From: Indolivaga alginatilytica
Lineage (GTDB): Bacteria > Bacteroidota > Bacteroidia > Bacteroidales > Dysgonomonadaceae
Direction of reading: 5' to 3'
DNA length: 64,000 nucleotides
NCBI RefSeq assembly: GCF_003201355.1
Contig: NZ_QICL01000027.1
Span: 1-64,000 of the forward strand
The position numbers and the translations under genes were made by a program. Below are positions 9,331 to 18,677 of the stretch, piece by piece. Position 1 is the first letter of the stretch. Each line of letters begins with the position of its first letter. The notes under the pieces are model-generated. The model worked only from the letters and a program-made list of their open reading frames with translations, had not been told where the DNA came from and did no database searches.

Positions 9331-10875
9331 CTATTTAGTTTTGGCTTTCTCAGCTTCTAATATGGCTTTTAGTTCAGCAACCTTTTTAGGGTTTTCGCCA
9401 GCCAGATTCTTTTTCTCACCCATATCTTGTTTCAGATTGTAGAGTTGAGGTTCTTTATTATTTCCAAGTTCGGTGTTTGTCAATTTATCATAAGCAGCAC
9501 CATTGCCGGGAGCAATATACTTCCATGTGCCGTCTGATATGGAAAGCGAACCTGCTTGCTCAACAATATACTTACGACCTTTCTTGTCTTTCCCCAATAA
9601 TGTACTCAGTTGATTCTGACTGTCGGGAGCTGCATTTGCCGGAATTTCACCATTAATTAAACCGGTGAGTGATGCAAAAAGATCAATTTGAGAAACCGGA
9701 GCATCGGATACTCCTTCTTTTGTCTTGCCTGCCCAGCTAACCACGAATGGTACTCTTGTGCCTGCTTCAAAAATACTATATTTACCTCCACGGAAAGGTC
9801 CCCATGGGCGATGATCGCCAAGTAGTTCTACTGCCCGATCGGCATAACCATCGTCTACTACGGGTCCGTTATCGCTTGTAAGTATAATTAAAGTATTTTC
9901 TGTTAGACCTAGTTTCTCCAAAGTCTCCATAATTTGACCTACACTCCAATCAAATTCAAGAATAGCATCTCCACGAGGTCCCATTCCGCTTTTTCCAGTG
10001 AATCGAGGATGAGGAACACGAGGCACATGTATGTCGTTGGTTGCAAAATATAAAAAGAATGGTTGGTCTTTATTGCTTTCTATAAATTCAATAGCATGAG
10101 AGGTAATACTATCTGCAATTGTTTCATCTACCCAAAGAGCGCTTTTGCCACCTTTCATGTAACCGATGCGCGATATTCCGTTTACGATAGCCTGATCATG
10201 TCCGTGGCTTGTGCTGGGCTTTTGTACATAAAGCATGTCGGGATTGTCTTTACCTAGTGGTTCTCCCGGGAATGGCTTTTCATAACTTACTTCTATGGGA
10301 TCATTGGGATCCAGATTCACGATTCGCTGATTCTCTACAAATACGCACGGGACGCGGTCGCCTGTAGCTGCCATAATATACGAGTAATCAAAACCGATAT
10401 CTTTCAATCCGGGAGTGATGTAACCGTTCCAATCCTGTTGACCGGCTTTATCACCTAGTCCCAAGTGCCATTTTCCTATAGCTCCTGTGGCGTATCCTGC
10501 ATTTTTGAATATATCGGCAATGGTGGTTTGCTCGGGTTTAATGATCATACCGGCATCTCCCGTGGCGATTCCGGTATCGTTTCTTCTCCATGCATATTCT
10601 CCGGTCAGAAGCGAGTAACGCGAAGGTGTGCTTGTTGCAGCAACTGCGTGGGCATCGGTGAAACGAATTCCCTGAGCAGCTAATTTTTCTACGTGGGGGG
10701 TCTGAACTGTTGGTTCTCCATTACAACTGAGATCCCCATAGCCGATATCATCAGCCAGAATAATAATTACATTGGGTTTTACTGCTGTTTTTTTGTCTTT
10801 CTTTTGAGCGCTTACTGAAAGAGGAATCAGTAAATAAGCACCTATTCCAAATATGGAAAAAAAGGTTTTTTTCAT
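9331..10875 (-). CDS. S1-family sulfatase, serine-type
   Basis: Hydrolyses a sulfate ester on a glycan; exported (signal peptide up to about SVSAQ). The formylglycine motif reads S-T-P-S-R with Ser82 as the residue to be oxidised, so it is a Ser-type enzyme needing an anaerobic sulfatase-maturating enzyme, which is not in this window. Metal ligands are expected at Asp42-Asp43 (ILADDIGYGDL) and in the later TSDNG motif; GKWHLG and RVPFVV are further family landmarks. Length 514 is normal. It follows SusC/SusD pair 2 on the same strand, pointing to a sulfated substrate. A hairpin at 11083-11117 and a REP-like element lie in front of it, so it may be transcribed separately from SusD. Subfamily and linkage cannot be told by eye. 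Confidence 0.93.
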   Translation of the reverse strand: MKKTFFSIFGIGAYLLIPLSVSAQKKDKKTAVKPNVIIILADDIGYGDLSCNGEPTVQTPHVEKLAAQGIRFTDAHAVAATSTPSRYSLLTGEYAWRRNDTGIATGDAGMIIKPEQTTIADIFKNAGYATGAIGKWHLGLGDKAGQQDWNGYITPGLKDIGFDYSYIMAATGDRVPCVFVENQRIVNLDPNDPIEVSYEKPFPGEPLGKDNPDMLYVQKPSTSHGHDQAIVNGISRIGYMKGGKSALWVDETIADSITSHAIEFIESNKDQPFFLYFATNDIHVPRVPHPRFTGKSGMGPRGDAILEFDWSVGQIMETLEKLGLTENTLIILTSDNGPVVDDGYADRAVELLGDHRPWGPFRGGKYSIFEAGTRVPFVVSWAGKTKEGVSDAPVSQIDLFASLTGLINGEIPANAAPDSQNQLSTLLGKDKKGRKYIVEQAGSLSISDGTWKYIAPGNGAAYDKLTNTELGNNKEPQLYNLKQDMGEKKNLAGENPKKVAELKAILEAEKAKTK

Positions 10876-10890
10876 AAGAAATATTTTTAT

Positions 10891-10984
10891 TAAGTAATTC
10901 TAAATATCTAATGCGATGATTTATCAGCATAACTATCTCTGGTTGTTATGCCCGGCCAAAGCAATAAAAAGGTCTGCGACCTTA
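10891..10984 (+). repeat. REP-like element, copy A (full length)
   Basis: Best full-length member of an interspersed family. It contains the arm pair GCATAAC/GTTATGC (10927-10950), the linker AAAGCAATAAA and the hairpin AAGGTC-TGC-GACCTT (10969-10983). It lies 15 bases before the sulfatase start, between the two leftward genes SusD 2 and the sulfatase. The same order of blocks recurs at 29624, 35512 and 57933. Confidence 0.8.
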
Positions 10985-11032
10985 GATCTTAGACCTATTT
11001 GTTACTTCGATAAATATAAAGACAATTGATAG
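10985..11032 (-). repeat. REP-like element, copy K (inverted, partial)
   Basis: Read on the minus strand it gives AACTATC, then CGAAGTAACAAATAGGTCT, which matches copy F at 47165-47183 almost base for base. It lies head to head with copy A, sharing the hairpin end. Confidence 0.6.
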
Positions 11033-11082
11033 TTTCTTTTCTGATCTATCCAGTCTCTTTTAATTACTGTCAACATTTAAAA

Positions 11083-11117
11083 TATTGGAGGACTACCGGT
11101 CTAGTAGCCCTCCAATA
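11083..11117. terminator. Hairpin after SusD 2
   Basis: Arms TATTGGAGG and CCTCCAATA plus inner CTAC/GTAG around a 7-base loop. In the leftward direction it is followed by a U-rich stretch, so it could end or attenuate the SusC-SusD transcript ahead of the sulfatase. Confidence 0.55.
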
Positions 11118-11126
11118 AAGGGATAA

Positions 11127-12755
11127 CTATCTTAAATTCGGGTTAATATCCTGCTCTCTTTGCGGAATAGGCCATTTATAGTCTTTGTCTTTTCTAAAAC
11201 TGCGATTACCTACATACCATCTCTCATATTTGTCAACCTTGCCATCAGGAGTAGGGCTCGTTCTTTTAGCTCCGGGAAAAGGTGCGCCAAATATGTAGGC
11301 GTTTAATGCCACATCGGCAACCTCCCATCGTAATAAATCCCAATAGCGGATTCCTTCCATTGCTAATTCTACACGACGTTCGTTTCGAAGTATTGCACGT
11401 AGCTTGTCTCTATTTAATTCTGTAACAGGAGGCATATTTACCGAAGATCGGGTTCTGGTCTGATTGATGGTTTTATTCAATAAGTCGGCACTTATAGCGT
11501 CTCCCGCTTCAAGCTTTGCTTCTAAATAGCTAAGCAGTATTTCTGCATAACGGATAACGGGAATATTTGTGCCGTAACTGTTTAAGTTTCCGGAAAAGTT
11601 CTCATCAAAATATTTACGCATCATTAAACCTGTTTGCGTTGTTTGTCCGGATGCTATTTTATCAGGACTGGCAATATCAGGATGGCACCTGTATATACTC
11701 CCTTTGAATGTTGCCTTATCATAGTAGATGGTGTAATCGAGGCGCGGGTCTCTGTTCTCTCCTAAGTTGTTCGGATTATACAAAGGGCTTTCGTAACTAA
11801 ATGGAGTACCGTCTTTAAACTGATAAGCTTCAAACAAATCGGCAGCTACATTAATTAAACTCCATCCCCCGTTTTTACTGGGGTATGCATGTTGCGGCAT
11901 TGCATTACCTGCCAAATCCTGAAGGTATTGCATCGAGAAAATGTTTTCGGAACTATTTTCACCGGCTGGTAAAAAGATTGATTTATAATCAGGAGCAATA
12001 CTATTATCTCCGTAGTTGATTATTTCTTCATAAACCTTTGTGGCCTCGGTGTATTCCTTCTCGGCAAGTAATGTTCTGCCTAAAAATGCTAAGCATGCTT
12101 GTTTGGAAACCCGTCCTGTTTCGGTACTCTTCAGATCTTTGAATCGTGGAAGATCTTTTGCCGATTCAGAAAACTCAGTAATAATAAAAGAAATGATTTC
12201 GGCTTTTGTGTTCTTCTTCACCGTATTTGCTTCCTCCTTGGTGAGCGTTTTTGTTACGATAGGAACATCTTGGAAAAATTGCGATAAATAAAAGTACTGG
12301 GCAGCACGCATAAATCGAGCTTCAGCTTTGAATCTGTCCCTTACTTCCTGACTGGTTGGTATTTGGTCTACTCCTTCCAGGAATCTGTTACTTCTGGCAA
12401 TTTTAGTATATGAATTAGACCAATAGTTATTTACATAATCATTGTTGGGAAGCAGTGTTCCGGCAGACATTTTATAAAAATTAGAATTCACTCCACGTCT
12501 GTCATAGGCATTATCACTCGGAAATTCAAGGAATATGAGTCCGCCGTAAGACCACCAGTCGGTAGGGTTATATTCGGGACTATTAAACAGAATATTTGTT
12601 CTGTAAATTCCGGTTAATGCCAGAATAGCATTTTCTTCACTCGTCCAGAATTTGTCTTCGGCATATTCATCCAACGGATGCCTTTCCAAATCGCAAGATG
12701 TTAGAAATAGGATAGGAAGTAAGATGCCTATAATTATAGATTTGATAGATTTCAT
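11127..12755 (-). CDS. SusD/RagB-family lipoprotein 2
   Basis: Surface glycan-binding partner of the STN-type SusC encoded 5 bases upstream. The signal MKSIKSIIIGILLPILFL is followed by lipobox TSC with Cys21. Typical segments: HPLDEYAEDKFWTSEENAILALTG, EARFMRAAQYFYLSQF, ILRNERRVELAMEGIRYWDLLRW, and a C-terminal PIPQREQDINPNL. The length of 542 residues is standard. Co-transcription with SusC is almost certain from the spacing. Confidence 0.95.
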   Translation of the reverse strand: MKSIKSIIIGILLPILFLTSCDLERHPLDEYAEDKFWTSEENAILALTGIYRTNILFNSPEYNPTDWWSYGGLIFLEFPSDNAYDRRGVNSNFYKMSAGTLLPNNDYVNNYWSNSYTKIARSNRFLEGVDQIPTSQEVRDRFKAEARFMRAAQYFYLSQFFQDVPIVTKTLTKEEANTVKKNTKAEIISFIITEFSESAKDLPRFKDLKSTETGRVSKQACLAFLGRTLLAEKEYTEATKVYEEIINYGDNSIAPDYKSIFLPAGENSSENIFSMQYLQDLAGNAMPQHAYPSKNGGWSLINVAADLFEAYQFKDGTPFSYESPLYNPNNLGENRDPRLDYTIYYDKATFKGSIYRCHPDIASPDKIASGQTTQTGLMMRKYFDENFSGNLNSYGTNIPVIRYAEILLSYLEAKLEAGDAISADLLNKTINQTRTRSSVNMPPVTELNRDKLRAILRNERRVELAMEGIRYWDLLRWEVADVALNAYIFGAPFPGAKRTSPTPDGKVDKYERWYVGNRSFRKDKDYKWPIPQREQDINPNLR

Positions 12756-12760
12756 ACTTT

Positions 12761-15700
12761 TTAGAATTTAAGATTAATACCAAATGTATACGTCTCCAAT
12801 ATTGGATAATAGCTACCGTCTGTACTTATTTCGGGATCCCATCCTTCACGGTACTTCTTCCATGTTAAAGGATTCTCTGCCTGAATATAGAATCGCATAC
12901 CTGCAATTTTCATTTTATCCAAAATGTTTTTAGGTATTGTATATCCTAACTGAAGGTTTCTTACACGTACGTAAGAAGCATCGAGTATCCAGAAATCGGA
13001 TGTCTGGGTATTTGGTCCTATAGTATTTCCCAGACTCTCGATACGGGGGTATTTCGGATAGCGGATGGGGTTTTTAGGATCGAAGCGCTCATCTGCCTGC
13101 CATCGTTGAATATTACCGCCTGACCAGATTGCAAAACCTGCGTAGCCTTGAAGAAATCCTTCCACTCCCGATACTCCTTGAATAAGCATTGAGAAGTCTA
13201 GTCCTTTGTATTCCACTCCGATATTTAATCCAAAAGTATAGTTCGGAATTTGTGATCCTAAGGGAACACGATCATATTCAGGGTCGATCACGCCATCGGG
13301 TACGCCATCCGGGCCGCTTATGTCTTTGTATCGTATGTCTCCTGCTTGTGGTTTAGGTGTTACTTTCGATTGGTCGTACCAAGAATCTATATCCGCCTGA
13401 TCGAGAAAAACTCCATCGCTGCGATAGCCGTAATATAGTTGCATCGGGTGACCAATGAAAAGATCGCTACCATTTCCAACCATTCCATTTAATTGTTGAA
13501 TATTACCCACTCCAAGACTAAGTACCTTGTTGTTTATAATACTCAGGTTTCCATTAATGTTGTATGTAACTTGTCCTATTTTGTTGCGGTGTCCTATTTC
13601 AAATTCCCAACCGGTATTTTTTAATTTACCGGTATTGGTTACAGATACTTTTTGTCCTAAAATGGATGATACACTCCCACTGGGCTGATAAAGAATATCT
13701 GTGGTTTTTCTGTGAAAATAGTTTGCATTGAAGCTTAATAAACCATTCCAGAAAATAGATTCGAGTCCTCCGTCAATAGTTTGGGTTGCCTCCCATCTTA
13801 TAGTTGGGTCGGTAGCTGTTATTACGGCTGCTCCCTGAGTAAAATTGTCTCCAAAAGGATAATTCTGACCAAGACCAAATCTGGTCTGATAGGGGTAGTT
13901 TCCTATGTTTTGGTTGCCGAGTTTACCCCATGAAGCTTTTAGCTTTAAGCTCGAAAGCCAATCTAGGTTTCCGTTTTCCTTAATAAAATTTTCTTCCGAA
14001 ATTCTCCAGCCGCCAGCTACAGAGGGGAATAGCCCATACTTGCTGTCTTTCGGGAAACGGGACGAACCATCGTAGCGGATAGTTGATTCAAACAAATAGC
14101 GTTCATCAAAATTATATTTGAATCGACCAAAGAACGATTGCAAAGCCCAGCCATATGCTGTACCCGTTGCAGTCTGATTGTCAGGCGAACCTGCATTTAG
14201 ATAAGGCAGGTCATTCCCCGGGAATTTATCTCTGGTTCCTTGCACCTTTCTATAGTCTTCTTGCTCCCAAGAGTAACCGACCAATAGCCCGAATTGATTT
14301 TTTTGAACAGTTTTGTTATAATCAGCTGTGGCTTGGAATGTTTTATAAGTAGTCTTATCCATCATATGACGCAGTTCTGAGGGACCCATAACCCTGCCGC
14401 CTGCTAGTTTCATTGTCGATTTAAAACCACGTTCTTCGTCATTAGAGTATGTATATGCACCGATAGCAGCCAGTTGAAGATCTTTAATTGGTTTATAATC
14501 GAGTCTCAGATTGGCATTTGCTGAAAATTTGGGGTTTTCATAAAAAGAATCGCTGTTTATCCATGATATTGGAGTTCCATGTTGCTCAGGTCCCGGACCA
14601 TTTGATCCGTCGGAAAGAATAGAAGGATACAAACCCGGAAAACGAACTGCTTTTTGGATAATGCCCACCATTCCCTCAGCGTCATCTCCTCCCGGTACAT
14701 TAGGTTCTTCTCTTTTACTGTACATTCCGGATAAGCGTGTTGTTAATATCAGTTTTGGTGAAATCTGATTCACAATGTTTGCACGCCCGTTGTAGCGTGA
14801 ATAATTATTCTTTTCTATAATTCCATCTTGTGATAAGTAACCGAATGAGATCATGTATTTATTGGCACTGCTTCCCCCATTCAGTGTAACATCGTGTCCT
14901 GTTTGGAATCCTTTGTTGTCTAGTATTTCTCTCAGATAATGACTGTTTGCATAGTTATCGGGATCGCTTCCGTCCTTTAATTTTTGTATAACATCGGCGG
15001 TGTATTCCTCACGGCCTACAGCTTCATTGTATAGAGTAGCATATTCCCACGAATTAACAAATTGAGGAAGCTGAGTGGCTTTATTGAACCCTAAATAGCC
15101 ATTGTAGCTTATTGCCACTTTGCCGTCTGCTCCTGTTTGTTTCCCTATTTTAGTGGTAACCAATATAACTCCGTTGGCTGCACGTGCTCCATATATGGCA
15201 GCGGTTGAGGCATCTTTCAGGACAGATATACTTTCCACATCTTCAGAATTCAAGTCATTCAATGATCCGGGAATGCCGTCGATTAAAACCAAAGCATCGG
15301 GTGTTGCTCCGAAAGAACCTACACCTCTTATTCGGATTTTGCCACTGCTGTCTCCGGGTTTTCCCGAATTTTGTATGACTGTCACACCCGACATTTGCCC
15401 TGTCAGAGCATTCGATAATTGGGGTGTCGATCTGTTTTCTAACTTATCACTGGTGATCTGAGCTATGGAGCCGATTACATTCACTTTTTTCTCTACTCCA
15501 TAACCCACTACTACCACTTCGTTTAGTAGCTGAGGATTCTCTTCGAGAGCTATTGTATAGTTTTTATCTGCTCCTACTGTAAACTCTTTGGGTTGAAAAC
15601 CAAGATACGATACTTGTACTTTAGCACCTTTAGCAGCATCGATATTGAAGTTGCCGTCAATATCGGTAATTGTTCCGGTTGATTGCCCTCTGACCAGAAG

Positions 15701-16132
15701 GCTTGCTCCGATTATTGCTTCACCTGACGGATCGATTACTTTTCCCGTAATTTTTTCGGTGGGCTGATCGTCCTTTTTAGCCAGTAAAACAATTTTCTTA
15801 TTCTCTATCCGGTAGCTATATCCGCTGAATATTTTGCTTAGCACTTCTTTTAGCGTACCGTTACGGATGTTTATATCGACTCTTTTGGTAAGGTCGATTT
15901 CTGAGTTATTATAGAAGAATACAAAATCGGTTTGCTTTTCAATCGTTTTTATTGCTTCTCCCAGTGTTGCATCAGATAGATTAAGATCCAGCTTGGTATT
16001 TTGCTCGTAATTCTGACTCGCTAAAGATGAAATGATGAAGAAAGTGAAGATGAGCGTAGTTAATACTTTCTTTCTTAGCGAATAAATGTTAAATAGGAGG
16101 CTCTGCCCCTTTTCTAAAGACATTTTTTTCAT
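12761..16132 (-). CDS. STN-containing SusC transporter/transducer 2
   Basis: TonB-dependent outer-membrane transporter that also signals to an anti-sigma factor. The start at 16132 (MKKMSLEKGQSLLFN) is chosen over 16156 because a basic N-terminus and hydrophobic stretch follow (TTLIFTFFIISSLASQ). After the signal comes an STN domain (LNLSDATLGEAIKTIEKQ to NKKIVLLAKK), then a carboxypeptidase-regulatory-like domain (ITGKVIDPSGEAIIGAS), the signature NEVVVVGYGVEKKVNVIG, plug and barrel ending TFGINLKF. The STN domain is what contacts FecR in such systems, and a FecR gene lies directly upstream on the same strand. Confidence 0.95.
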   Translation of the reverse strand: MKKMSLEKGQSLLFNIYSLRKKVLTTLIFTFFIISSLASQNYEQNTKLDLNLSDATLGEAIKTIEKQTDFVFFYNNSEIDLTKRVDINIRNGTLKEVLSKIFSGYSYRIENKKIVLLAKKDDQPTEKITGKVIDPSGEAIIGASLLVRGQSTGTITDIDGNFNIDAAKGAKVQVSYLGFQPKEFTVGADKNYTIALEENPQLLNEVVVVGYGVEKKVNVIGSIAQITSDKLENRSTPQLSNALTGQMSGVTVIQNSGKPGDSSGKIRIRGVGSFGATPDALVLIDGIPGSLNDLNSEDVESISVLKDASTAAIYGARAANGVILVTTKIGKQTGADGKVAISYNGYLGFNKATQLPQFVNSWEYATLYNEAVGREEYTADVIQKLKDGSDPDNYANSHYLREILDNKGFQTGHDVTLNGGSSANKYMISFGYLSQDGIIEKNNYSRYNGRANIVNQISPKLILTTRLSGMYSKREEPNVPGGDDAEGMVGIIQKAVRFPGLYPSILSDGSNGPGPEQHGTPISWINSDSFYENPKFSANANLRLDYKPIKDLQLAAIGAYTYSNDEERGFKSTMKLAGGRVMGPSELRHMMDKTTYKTFQATADYNKTVQKNQFGLLVGYSWEQEDYRKVQGTRDKFPGNDLPYLNAGSPDNQTATGTAYGWALQSFFGRFKYNFDERYLFESTIRYDGSSRFPKDSKYGLFPSVAGGWRISEENFIKENGNLDWLSSLKLKASWGKLGNQNIGNYPYQTRFGLGQNYPFGDNFTQGAAVITATDPTIRWEATQTIDGGLESIFWNGLLSFNANYFHRKTTDILYQPSGSVSSILGQKVSVTNTGKLKNTGWEFEIGHRNKIGQVTYNINGNLSIINNKVLSLGVGNIQQLNGMVGNGSDLFIGHPMQLYYGYRSDGVFLDQADIDSWYDQSKVTPKPQAGDIRYKDISGPDGVPDGVIDPEYDRVPLGSQIPNYTFGLNIGVEYKGLDFSMLIQGVSGVEGFLQGYAGFAIWSGGNIQRWQADERFDPKNPIRYPKYPRIESLGNTIGPNTQTSDFWILDASYVRVRNLQLGYTIPKNILDKMKIAGMRFYIQAENPLTWKKYREGWDPEISTDGSYYPILETYTFGINLKF

Positions 16133-16204
16133 AGATTTGTAATAATAGGTTAACAAAAGGCTCCTGAAAATTTTCCGTTCTCAGAGCTGGTAGTTACTTT
16201 CATG

Positions 16205-16236
16205 AAACAGGTAAATGTGGCATCATTTGCCTGTTT
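16205..16236. promoter_or_regulatory. Hairpin between FecR and SusC 2
   Basis: Arms AAACAGGTAAATG (16205-16217) and CATTTGCCTGTTT (16224-16236) pair with one G-T wobble around a 6-base loop. The T run follows on the plus strand, where no gene ends, so in the leftward direction it is more likely a processing or attenuation structure than a normal terminator. Confidence 0.45.
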
Positions 16237-16283
16237 TTTCTTTGGTTAGTTTTTCACATAAGCACTAGATTTAAGGTCAATAG

Positions 16284-17279
16284 TTATTTTCGGGTGATCG
16301 TCACTTGATCATTATCTTTAATCTCGCAATTAATAGGTGTTATAAGTTCTAACAGTTTGAATATTTCCTCCTTGGTTTCTTTGCGTATGGTTAACGAAAG
16401 TCTCATATCTAATGGAATATCTTTATTATAGACAATATCAATTCCGTACCAGTATTTCATCTTATGCAGTATGCTTACCAGCTGCTCGTTGTTGAAGGTT
16501 AGTTTTTCGTTAATCCAAAGTGTATAGTCTTCGGCATTGACTTTGCTTACTGAATAACTTCCATCTGTTTTACTTATTGATATTTTTTGATTCGGTTCGA
16601 GGATGATTTTTTGTCCGATATTATTTTCCACTTGTACTTTTCCGTTGAGTAAAACTGTCTCGGAGCTGCTTCTGGATGCGTGGTTGTTTACATTGAACCA
16701 TGTTCCGAGTACCTCCACATTCATATCTTTTGTATTTACTTTGAATGGTTTTTGTTTATTCTCTTTTACTTTAAAGAAAGCTTCACCTTCTACGGATACA
16801 ACTCTTTCGCCTTCTGCAAAAACTTCGGGATAGCTTATCTTACTATTTGCATTTAGCCAAACTTCTGTTCCATCGGGCAGGGTTATAAAATCCTTACTGT
16901 CTTTGCCTGTTCTGATCTGATTCATAACCATAATTGTAGCTTCCTCTTGTGTAGGTGCGAAGCTATTCCTTCCCCAATAGAAGGTTGTTACAGAGCAAAT
17001 CAGGACTACGGCAGCTACGGCAGCAATGTTTCTAATTGTAGGTAGAATGACCTTTCTATTGACTTTCTGTGAGGATTTATTTACTTCTCTGTTAAAGCGA
17101 ATAAAGGCTTCGTCTATATCGGATTCTGTTATTTTTATATCGTTAGTTAATAGCCATATATCTCTTGTTTCGATGAATAAGTTCTTATTCTGTATATCTT
17201 CCTTTATCCATTGAAGAAGTTTTGTTTTTTCTTCAACGGTGGCTTTTTTATTTAAGTATTTACTTATGATATCTTCCAT
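16284..17279 (-). CDS. FecR-family anti-sigma factor
   Basis: Inner-membrane regulator that holds an ECF sigma factor and receives the signal from the STN domain of the transporter. An N-terminal cytoplasmic part (EEKTKLLQWIKED) precedes one membrane segment (IAAVAAVVLICSVTTFYW, about residues 86-105). The periplasmic FecR domain has TLPDGTEVWLNANSKISYP and VEGEAFFKV, and a DUF4974-like C-terminus shows LTFNNEQLVSIL and RMRLSLTIR-like sequence (MRLSLTIRKETKEEIF). At 331 residues it is of normal size. It precedes SusC 2 by about 150 bases and is divergent from the sigma gene. Confidence 0.93.
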   Translation of the reverse strand: MEDIISKYLNKKATVEEKTKLLQWIKEDIQNKNLFIETRDIWLLTNDIKITESDIDEAFIRFNREVNKSSQKVNRKVILPTIRNIAAVAAVVLICSVTTFYWGRNSFAPTQEEATIMVMNQIRTGKDSKDFITLPDGTEVWLNANSKISYPEVFAEGERVVSVEGEAFFKVKENKQKPFKVNTKDMNVEVLGTWFNVNNHASRSSSETVLLNGKVQVENNIGQKIILEPNQKISISKTDGSYSVSKVNAEDYTLWINEKLTFNNEQLVSILHKMKYWYGIDIVYNKDIPLDMRLSLTIRKETKEEIFKLLELITPINCEIKDNDQVTITRK

Positions 17280-17395
17280 TTTCGATTTGCTTCTATACTA
17301 TACACACATTTAAAAGAGATACCCCCACCTCCTTTTTTTTATTTTTCTCTTTTTTTCTTCTTTTTTCTCTTATATCTGATTTAATAAAATTATCT

Positions 17396-17403
17396 TACCT
17401 TCG
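17396..17403 (+). promoter_or_regulatory. Near-consensus -7 box before the sigma gene
   Basis: TACCTTCG differs at one base from the Bacteroidetes TAnnTTTG box. Its position implies a transcript start near 17410, favouring the downstream sigma start at 17431. Confidence 0.4.
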
Positions 17404-17430
17404 ATTTTGAATCTAAAGAAGAATGAAAAC

Positions 17431-18030
17431 ATGATGAAAAGAAATCTAAATGAGGATATGGCTTTCTTTGAAAGGCTTTTTCAGACCCATTATTCTTCTT
17501 TGGTTCTCTATGCATATAGATATACATATGAGAGATCACTGGCAGAGGATATAGTTCAGGATGTCTTTATATCGGTATGGAATGGGAGAGAAAATATAGA
17601 TTTTGAAGCCTATCCCATTAAAGCCTATCTACAGAAGGCGGTTTATAATAAATATCTAAATCATTTACGATCTCATCGGAGTCATCTTTCTTTGGATGAT
17701 GATATTGATTACCTATTATTGAAGGAGATCGAATCGTATAATCAGTTGGATGATCTGGTTAAAAAAGAAGTGGAAAATGAAATCGAGAAATGTATAGAAA
17801 CACTTCCCCCTCAGTGTAAAAAAGCATTTGTCTATAGTAGGTCGCACAGCATGAAGAATAAGGAAATAGCCTCAGAATTGGGTATTAGCGAGAAGGCTGT
17901 GGAGAAGCATATAACGAAGGCTCTTGCTAAAATAAGGACTCATCTGTTGAAGGCTGATCTGATCTCTTTTATATTTATAGTTCATCTGCCTGCCAATTTT
18001 AAAATACTTAGTCATTTGATCGATGTCTGA
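17431..18030 (+). CDS. ECF sigma-70 factor
   Basis: Alternative sigma factor, presumed partner of the divergent FecR and activator of the SusC2/SusD2/sulfatase genes. Region 2 is visible as FQTHYSSLVLYAYRYTYERS then AEDIVQDVFISVW; region 4 as IETLPPQCKKAFVYSR and NKEIASELGISEKAVEKHI. The start at 17431 (MMKRNLNED) is preferred because the upstream ATG at 17407 lies on top of the likely transcript start; both are possible. At about 199 residues it is a standard length. It is divergent from FecR, whereas many such sigma genes lie directly upstream on the same strand. Confidence 0.93.
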   Translation: MMKRNLNEDMAFFERLFQTHYSSLVLYAYRYTYERSLAEDIVQDVFISVWNGRENIDFEAYPIKAYLQKAVYNKYLNHLRSHRSHLSLDDDIDYLLLKEIESYNQLDDLVKKEVENEIEKCIETLPPQCKKAFVYSRSHSMKNKEIASELGISEKAVEKHITKALAKIRTHLLKADLISFIFIVHLPANFKILSHLIDV

Positions 18031-18040
18031 CCTTAATAAA

Positions 18041-18069
18041 AGAAACTCCTGATTTTATCAGAAGTTTCT
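18041..18069 (+). terminator. Terminator after the sigma gene
   Basis: Arms AGAAACTCCTGAT and ATCAGAAGTTTCT pair with one mismatch around TTT, 11 bases after the stop. It is AT-rich and lacks a long T tail, so moderate. Confidence 0.5.
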
Positions 18070-18109
18070 CCTCAAACCGAGTTTTAATTATGCTGTTTTA
18101 TTTGAATAT

Positions 18110-18343
18110 TCAATAGAACGGATTAGTTGGATTACCTTTATTTTTCTTGTAGGAGTAATTTTTGAAAAAAAGGTAATAAAAGAGATAGATCAAAAGACCT
18201 GTAGCGAATACAATGGCTATGGTGACTCCCGATTTCCACACTATTTGCCAGGATATGGGCTGAATTCCCCAAAGAGCCAGTACCGTAAGGGTTGCACCTG
18301 TTAAAACAATAATTGTAGTAAGTATACCTATTAGCAATCTCAT
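18110..18343 (-). CDS. Small two-span membrane protein, 77 aa
   Basis: Not recognised. Two hydrophobic helices are clear (MRLLIGILTTIIVLTGATLTV and VTIAIVFATGLLIYLFYYLF), followed by a Lys/Asn-rich tail (KNYSYKKNKGNPTNPFY). This pattern of two spans and a basic end is typical of small inner-membrane proteins and is unlikely to arise by chance. It stands alone between the sigma gene (convergent) and glyS (divergent). Confidence 0.6.
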   Translation of the reverse strand: MRLLIGILTTIIVLTGATLTVLALWGIQPISWQIVWKSGVTIAIVFATGLLIYLFYYLFFKNYSYKKNKGNPTNPFY

Positions 18344-18677
18344 AATTAGTAAATTTAATTAAATTCCACATCGAATTTTCTTCGCTTTTCGGATCAGTTT
18401 GCAGTGTGTGCTGTAAAAATAGCAAATAAAGATGAATACAGGTAGCGAAGGTTCAAAAAAGAAAGGATTCTCTTTATTCGAATGCTCTTTGGATAAAATT
18501 CGAGTGAAATTTACCATTATTCGGATTGAAAATAGGGAGTCAAAGGAGATATTATAGCTGATAGTTATTATATAGCTCATTTAATGGCAGTAGTCAGTTA
18601 TTGTAACTCTGGTTTTTATGCAAAAAAAGTATTTACTTTGTCCATCCGAAAAAGAATAATGAAAGATTAGATATATT

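Noticed and set aside
18359-18580. 73-codon minus-strand ORF in the spacer before glyS
   Set aside because: Low-complexity hydrophobic/aromatic translation of AT-rich DNA, no coupling or promoter; not supported as a gene.
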